DNA from: Micromonospora costi
GTDB lineage: Bacteria; Actinomycetota; Actinomycetes; Mycobacteriales; Micromonosporaceae
Assembly: GCF_003626655.1 (NCBI RefSeq)
Contig: NZ_RBAN01000003.1
Location: 1,054,001 to 1,118,000, forward strand
Length of the DNA: 64,000 bases
Direction of reading: 5' to 3'
In this document: positions 60,309 to 64,000 of the stretch, in pieces
Position numbering within the stretch: position 1 is the stretch's first letter
How the letters are laid out: the number at the start of each line of letters is the position of its first letter
Made by a program: the position numbers and the translations under genes
Notes under the pieces: model-generated
What the model saw: the letters and a program-made list of their open reading frames with translations, nothing else
Database searches by the model: none
What the model was told of the DNA's origin: nothing

Positions 60309-62009
60309 TTACCACGCGGTAGGGCGACGCAACAGGCTCCCGATGGCGGTGAAAAACACCGCCAGGGCGGCGCATAGCGCCAGGACGACCGGCCAGCCGT
60401 GGCGCCGGTCCACGTCGGCCGGCGTCGCCGTCGGGTTCCGGTACAGGGTCAGCTCGCTGCCACTGTGGACGACCTCGAGGCCGTCGAGGACAGCCGGTGG
60501 GACGGCGTCGCCGCCGGACCGGTGCTGCACCACGATCCACCGCAGGTCGCTCCCCGCCAGCGGACGGCCGTCGGCGAGCGCCCGGCGGAGCTGCGCAAGC
60601 CGAGGGCTCTCTCCGGTCACCACCAGGTCACCCACGACGAGGGTGTCGTCCGTGACGACCTCCACCGGCAGGTGACGGGCCATCGGATCGATCACCACGG
60701 TGCCCCGGTTCCAGTCGTACGACCGGTACATGCTCAACGGCAACGAGAGCGCCGGTCCCGGATCCCGTGCGACCTCCGCCGCCACCGTCGTCCACTCCCG
60801 CGGGTACCGCACCGGCTCGAGCCGGCCGGCGACGCCGTACGCCAGGTCGGGCAGAGCCGCGACCGGCAGGAGCACGAGCCCGACCAGCACCAGGCGGTCA
60901 CCGGGAGGCCGGAGACGGGCCGCGGCCCGCTCGCCGCCCAGCGCGGCGCAGAGCACCAGGCAGAGGGCGTACGGCACCAGCAGCTTCTGCCCGTCGCGTA
61001 GCAGCCCGGCGCCCGGTACTTCCGCCACGAACCAGCGCAGCAGGCCGGCACCTCCGGGCAGTACCGCGACGGCGGCCGAGAGGAACGAGCCCACCGCGAG
61101 CAGACCCAGCCGGTTCGCGGCTCCAGCCGGCCAGCGGTCGCGCAGCAGTGGAAAGCCGGTGGCCGCGAGGACCAGCAGTCCCGCCGTGACGACGGGCACC
61201 AGCAGGGCCGCGCGACTGGCGGGCGTCGTCTGGCCGTTCCAGATCCCGCCCGTCCCCGCCAGCGCGACCCAGGACCCGGCCCAGCCCTCGCTCCGTGCCG
61301 CGAAGGCCGTCACCCCCGTCGGGTCGGAACGACCCCCTGCGGCGGTCACGGCAGCCGCGACCAACCAGGGCAGGTTGAGCCCGGCGACGGCGCCGACCGC
61401 GCCGGCGGAGCGGCGACGTGCCACACTGCCGCGCCCGCACAGCAGGACCAGGACCGTCACCAGAGCCAGCAACCCGCCGGTCGGGGTGATCGCCGCGGCG
61501 GCGGCCGCGACGGTCAACCGGGGCAGTGCACCCCGACGACCCTCGCGCAGTCCGATCGCGGCCCGGATCAGCCAGGGCAGCGCGGCGTACGCCAGCAGCA
61601 GACCCCACTGGCCGAGCAGCAGCCGCTCGGCCAGGAACGGCGTCCAGGCGTACCCGACGGCCGCCACGATCCGGGTCAGCTCCCGCCGTGCCGGGACCAG
61701 TCGGCCGGCCCCCACGACGGCCAGCCAGACGATCGCGACGAGCACGACCCGTTGCAGCAACCACCCCGGCATCGCCAGGCTGAGCAGGGAGACGATCGCG
61801 TCCTGGGGAACCGCCCTTGGCAGCGCGTCATCCGAGGCGATCAGATCCCACCGCAGCGGCTGCCGCGGCACGAAGACCATGTCGTACCGCAGCACGTATC
61901 CCGGCCGGACCAGCGGGGTCAGCACGAGCAGCGCGACCACGGCGGCCACGGCGTGCAGACGCCAGCGGCCGGGCGTGGACGTGGTCCTCGCCGTGATCCC
62001 CGGGTGTAC
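60309..62009 (-). CDS. polytopic membrane protein, probable GT-C-like
   Basis: A 566-residue protein with about 12 helices. After TM1 there is a loop with GYVLRYDMVFVPRQPLRWDL, resembling the first extracytoplasmic loop of GT-C enzymes, and a C-terminal extracytoplasmic domain (SYDWNRGTVVIDPMARHLPVE, GSDLRWIVVQHRSG). I do not recognise the exact family, but Rv0226c is the positional equivalent. GTG at 62009 is 10 nt after the methyltransferase stop; a longer frame starts inside that gene. Confidence 0.75.
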   Translation of the reverse strand, partial: VHPGITARTTSTPGRWRLHAVAAVVALLVLTPLVRPGYVLRYDMVFVPRQPLRWDLIASDDALPRAVPQDAIVSLLSLAMPGWLLQRVVLVAIVWLAVVGAGRLVPARRELTRIVAAVGYAWTPFLAERLLLGQWGLLLAYAALPWLIRAAIGLREGRRGALPRLTVAAAAAAITPTGGLLALVTVLVLLCGRGSVARRRSAGAVGAVAGLNLPWLVAAAVTAAGGRSDPTGVTAFAARSEGWAGSWVALAGTGGIWNGQTTPASRAALLVPVVTAGLLVLAATGFPLLRDRWPAGAANRLGLLAVGSFLSAAVAVLPGGAGLLRWFVAEVPGAGLLRDGQKLLVPYALCLVLCAALGGERAAARLRPPGDRLVLVGLVLLPVAALPDLAYGVAGRLEPVRYPREWTTVAAEVARDPGPALSLPLSMYRSYDWNRGTVVIDPMARHLPVEVVTDDTLVVGDLVVTGESPRLAQLRRALADGRPLAGSDLRWIVVQHRSGGDAVPPAVLDGLEVVHSGSELTLYRNPTATPADVDRRHGWPVVLALCAALAVFFTAIGSLLRRPTAW

Positions 62010-62019
62010 GCCCGCCCGG

Positions 62020-62760
62020 TCAGCGCTTGCGGAGAACAAGGACCAGGTTCCAGGTGACGATCTCGCGTACGCCGGGCACCCGGACGACACCCTTCGCCCA
62101 CCGCGGCAGGTATCGCGGCATCACGTCGAGGATCTCCGCCTCGGACTGCCGCCGCGCCCAGCGCAGCATCTCGCCGATCGAGACCGCGAACATGCTCTCG
62201 CCGAAGACGTTCTTCGGCCGCCGGCCGTGCCGCCGCTCGTAACGCAGCGCCGCACGTCGTCCGCCGAGGTAGTGCCAGGGCGATGTCTCGTGACCGCCCC
62301 ACGGCGAGAGCCAGTTCGTGAAGGAGAGGAAGACCGTGCCGCCGGGGCGGGTCACCCGGAGCATCTCGCCGGCCATGGTGAACGGCCGCGGCACGTGTTC
62401 CAGGACGTTCGAGGAGAAGCAGACGTCGACCGTGCCGGTACGGATCGGCAGTTCGAGGGCGCTCCCCATGACACCGCCGGCCGGCATGGCACCGCCTCGG
62501 GCCGACATCTCGCCCGCGTCGCAGTCCACGCAGACGATCCGGGCACCGGCCCGGCCCAGCGCGTCGGCGAAGTAGCCGGCGCCTCCTCCGACATCCACCA
62601 CCACGGCGCCGGCGAGGTCGGCGTAGGCCCGCAGCTGCCCGACGGTGTCCTCCGCCAACATCCCGTAGAAGAAGTCCGGATCGCTCTGCTCCAGCCGGAA
62701 CGCCTGGAAGAGCCGCACCGATCGGGCCAGATCGGCACGGTGCGCAGCGGGAGGCTTCAC
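62020..62760 (-). CDS. SAM-dependent methyltransferase of the envelope locus
   Basis: A 246-residue class I methyltransferase. SAM motif I reads VVVDVGGGAGYFADALG, followed by VCVDCDAGEM, and the VDVCFSSNVLEHVPRPFTMAGEMLRVTRPGGTVFLSF block. The C-terminal half has NWLSPWGGHETSPWHYLGG and FGESMFAVSIGEML, closely resembling Rv0224c-type methyltransferases near the mycobacterial arabinan genes. It starts the minus-strand group and is divergent from the flippase gene. Confidence 0.88.
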   Translation of the reverse strand: MKPPAAHRADLARSVRLFQAFRLEQSDPDFFYGMLAEDTVGQLRAYADLAGAVVVDVGGGAGYFADALGRAGARIVCVDCDAGEMSARGGAMPAGGVMGSALELPIRTGTVDVCFSSNVLEHVPRPFTMAGEMLRVTRPGGTVFLSFTNWLSPWGGHETSPWHYLGGRRAALRYERRHGRRPKNVFGESMFAVSIGEMLRWARRQSEAEILDVMPRYLPRWAKGVVRVPGVREIVTWNLVLVLRKR

Positions 62761-63001
62761 GCGCGGCTCCTAGGACTCCGGGACGGCGGGCGAGATTCCG
62801 ATCGGGCGTGGACCGTGGCCGGACCCGCCATGCCGGGAGACGTTAGCCCCTCTTCGGCGTACGGTCGACAGCCCGTTAGGCCCGTCCGGTCGGCGGTTCG
62901 GCTCGGGCCCACCGGTCGACGCCGGCCCCGGTACCCTGTGGGCTCCCGACGGTCGCCCCCCTCCTCGCGCCGGGCGGGAGAAGGGAAGTCCGACGGCCGG
63001 T

Positions 63002-64000
63002 ATGACAGGGACGACCGCGCAGGTCTCAGGCACCGGCCGGGTGGCTATCACCGGCGGGGCCGTGATGGTCGCGGCGACCCTGACCAACGGGCTGGCCTAC
63101 CTGGTGCCGATGCTCGGCGCCCGGCATCTCGACCCCGCCGACCTCAGCACACTGGCCACGGTGCAGGCGCTCGTCACGATCGCCGGCGTGGCGGCCACGG
63201 GCCTCCAGACCGCCATCGCCGTCCACCGGGCGCGTCAGCCCCACGCAGCGACCACGCGGGTCGTCCTCGTCACGGCGGCGGTCACCGGGGCCATCCTGAT
63301 CGCGGCCACTCCGCTGACGGTCACGGCACTCCACCTGCCCGTCACCGTGGTAGCGCTGTCGGCGGCCACCACCCTCGCCGTCGTCCTGGCCGCCGGGCCA
63401 CTCGGAGAGCTACAGGGAGACCAACGGTTCCTGCGGCTCGCGGCCGGCATGGGCGTGCTGGCCCTCGGACGCTACGCCGGGGTGGTCGTCGGCCTCGTGC
63501 TCGGCGGCGGACTGGTCGGGTCGCTGACGGCCAGCGTCGCCACCGCTTGGCTCGCCGTGCCGATCCTCCATCTGCTGGCCCGATCCCGACCGGCAACGTC
63601 CGCCTCCGCCGTACCCCGGCCAGCCACGGCCGGACCGGTCTCGGGGGACGTCTCCGCGAGCCTCTCCGCGGACGGACCCGTGCTGGGGGTACGGAAGGTC
63701 GTGACCGCCAGCGGCGCGACCCTGGCGATGCTGGTGGCGTCGTACGCCGATCTCATCCTTGCCCGGCAGCTGCTGCCGCCCGCGGAGTCCGGCGCGTACT
63801 CGGTCGGGACCGTGCTCACCAAGGGCGCGCTCTGGGCGCCGCAGGTGGTCACCGTGCTGGCCCTTCCCCGCATGGCCCGCCGTGACAGCAACAGCCGGGC
63901 GAGAGCCCTGGCCGTCGTCGCCGCGTGCGGCGCCGCGCTCGTCGCCGCGTCCACGCTGGCCGGAGGCCTCGCGTTTCGGCTCGCCGGCGGCCCGGACTAC
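63002..64000 (+). CDS. polysaccharide flippase (Wzx/MATE-like), partial at window end
   Basis: The frame from ATG 63002 stays open to base 64000 (333 codons). It encodes a polytopic membrane protein with about ten helices so far, opening RVAITGGAVMVAATLTNGLAYLVPMLGARHL and containing VTASGATLAMLVASYADLILARQLLP, the oligosaccharide-flippase pattern. It probably moves a lipid-linked glycan across the membrane for this locus. Start is provisional: GGGAAG lies 16 nt upstream, longer than ideal. Confidence 0.85.
   Translation, partial: MTGTTAQVSGTGRVAITGGAVMVAATLTNGLAYLVPMLGARHLDPADLSTLATVQALVTIAGVAATGLQTAIAVHRARQPHAATTRVVLVTAAVTGAILIAATPLTVTALHLPVTVVALSAATTLAVVLAAGPLGELQGDQRFLRLAAGMGVLALGRYAGVVVGLVLGGGLVGSLTASVATAWLAVPILHLLARSRPATSASAVPRPATAGPVSGDVSASLSADGPVLGVRKVVTASGATLAMLVASYADLILARQLLPPAESGAYSVGTVLTKGALWAPQVVTVLALPRMARRDSNSRARALAVVAACGAALVAASTLAGGLAFRLAGGPDY

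Noticed and set aside
60700..63885. Plus-strand open frame of about 1061 codons through the envelope locus
   Set aside because: It lies opposite the membrane protein and methyltransferase genes and out of frame with the real flippase frame that starts at 63002.

Overview
This 64 kb window is high-GC DNA from an actinobacterium, most likely a member of Micromonosporaceae (Micromonospora-like). I base this on strong G/C third-position bias, frequent GTG starts with GGAGG ribosome sites, several apparently leaderless starts, the gene families present, and gene order that partly matches Mycobacterium. It reads as ordinary chromosome: there is no insertion sequence, prophage, CRISPR array or large biosynthetic cluster. 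The species call is inference.

Layout. 1-11 kb holds a secreted beta-helix protein, an LtrA-type membrane protein, an MFS exporter, a secreted 5'-nucleotidase with a second metallophosphoesterase, and a divergent reductase/TetR pair with two clear operators. 11-21 kb holds a GAF-GAF-GGDEF diguanylate cyclase, asd and lysC (shared aspartate-family steps), a nitroreductase, leuA with a leader-peptide attenuator, a drug exporter and an exported HNH nuclease lipoprotein. 21.8-27.7 kb is a five-gene peptide ABC importer. 27.9-34.3 kb is recR-ybaB-dnaX with the SRP RNA and two tRNA-Ser genes. 34.3-41.9 kb holds deoD, a TetR/thioesterase operon, and a MacB-like export operon divergent from a two-component system, with an OmpR-type direct repeat between them. 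42-48.6 kb holds tadA with its companion gene, an M23 peptidase lipoprotein, a PolX-like PHP protein, an EamA transporter and a DUF885 peptidase. 48.7-51.1 kb is a DUF6114/DUF6230 pair. 51.5-64 kb is an envelope polysaccharide locus: methyltransferases, DUF3068, acyltransferase, a 1399-residue AftD-like arabinofuranosyltransferase, a GT4 glycosyltransferase, a DUF2613 micropeptide, a polytopic membrane protein and a partial flippase. It resembles the mycobacterial Rv0224c-Rv0236c region.

The least explained signal lies between genes. There are several families of long inverted repeats, four of them bounded by GATC. Families A and B occur twice with conserved arms. A fifth, 32-bp repeat carrying paired DnaA-box-like sites occurs twice, 21 kb apart. 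These elements sit only in gaps, often between convergent genes, and look like a small dispersed repeat system that doubles as terminators. Two genes also have their stop-codon region tandemly duplicated just downstream.
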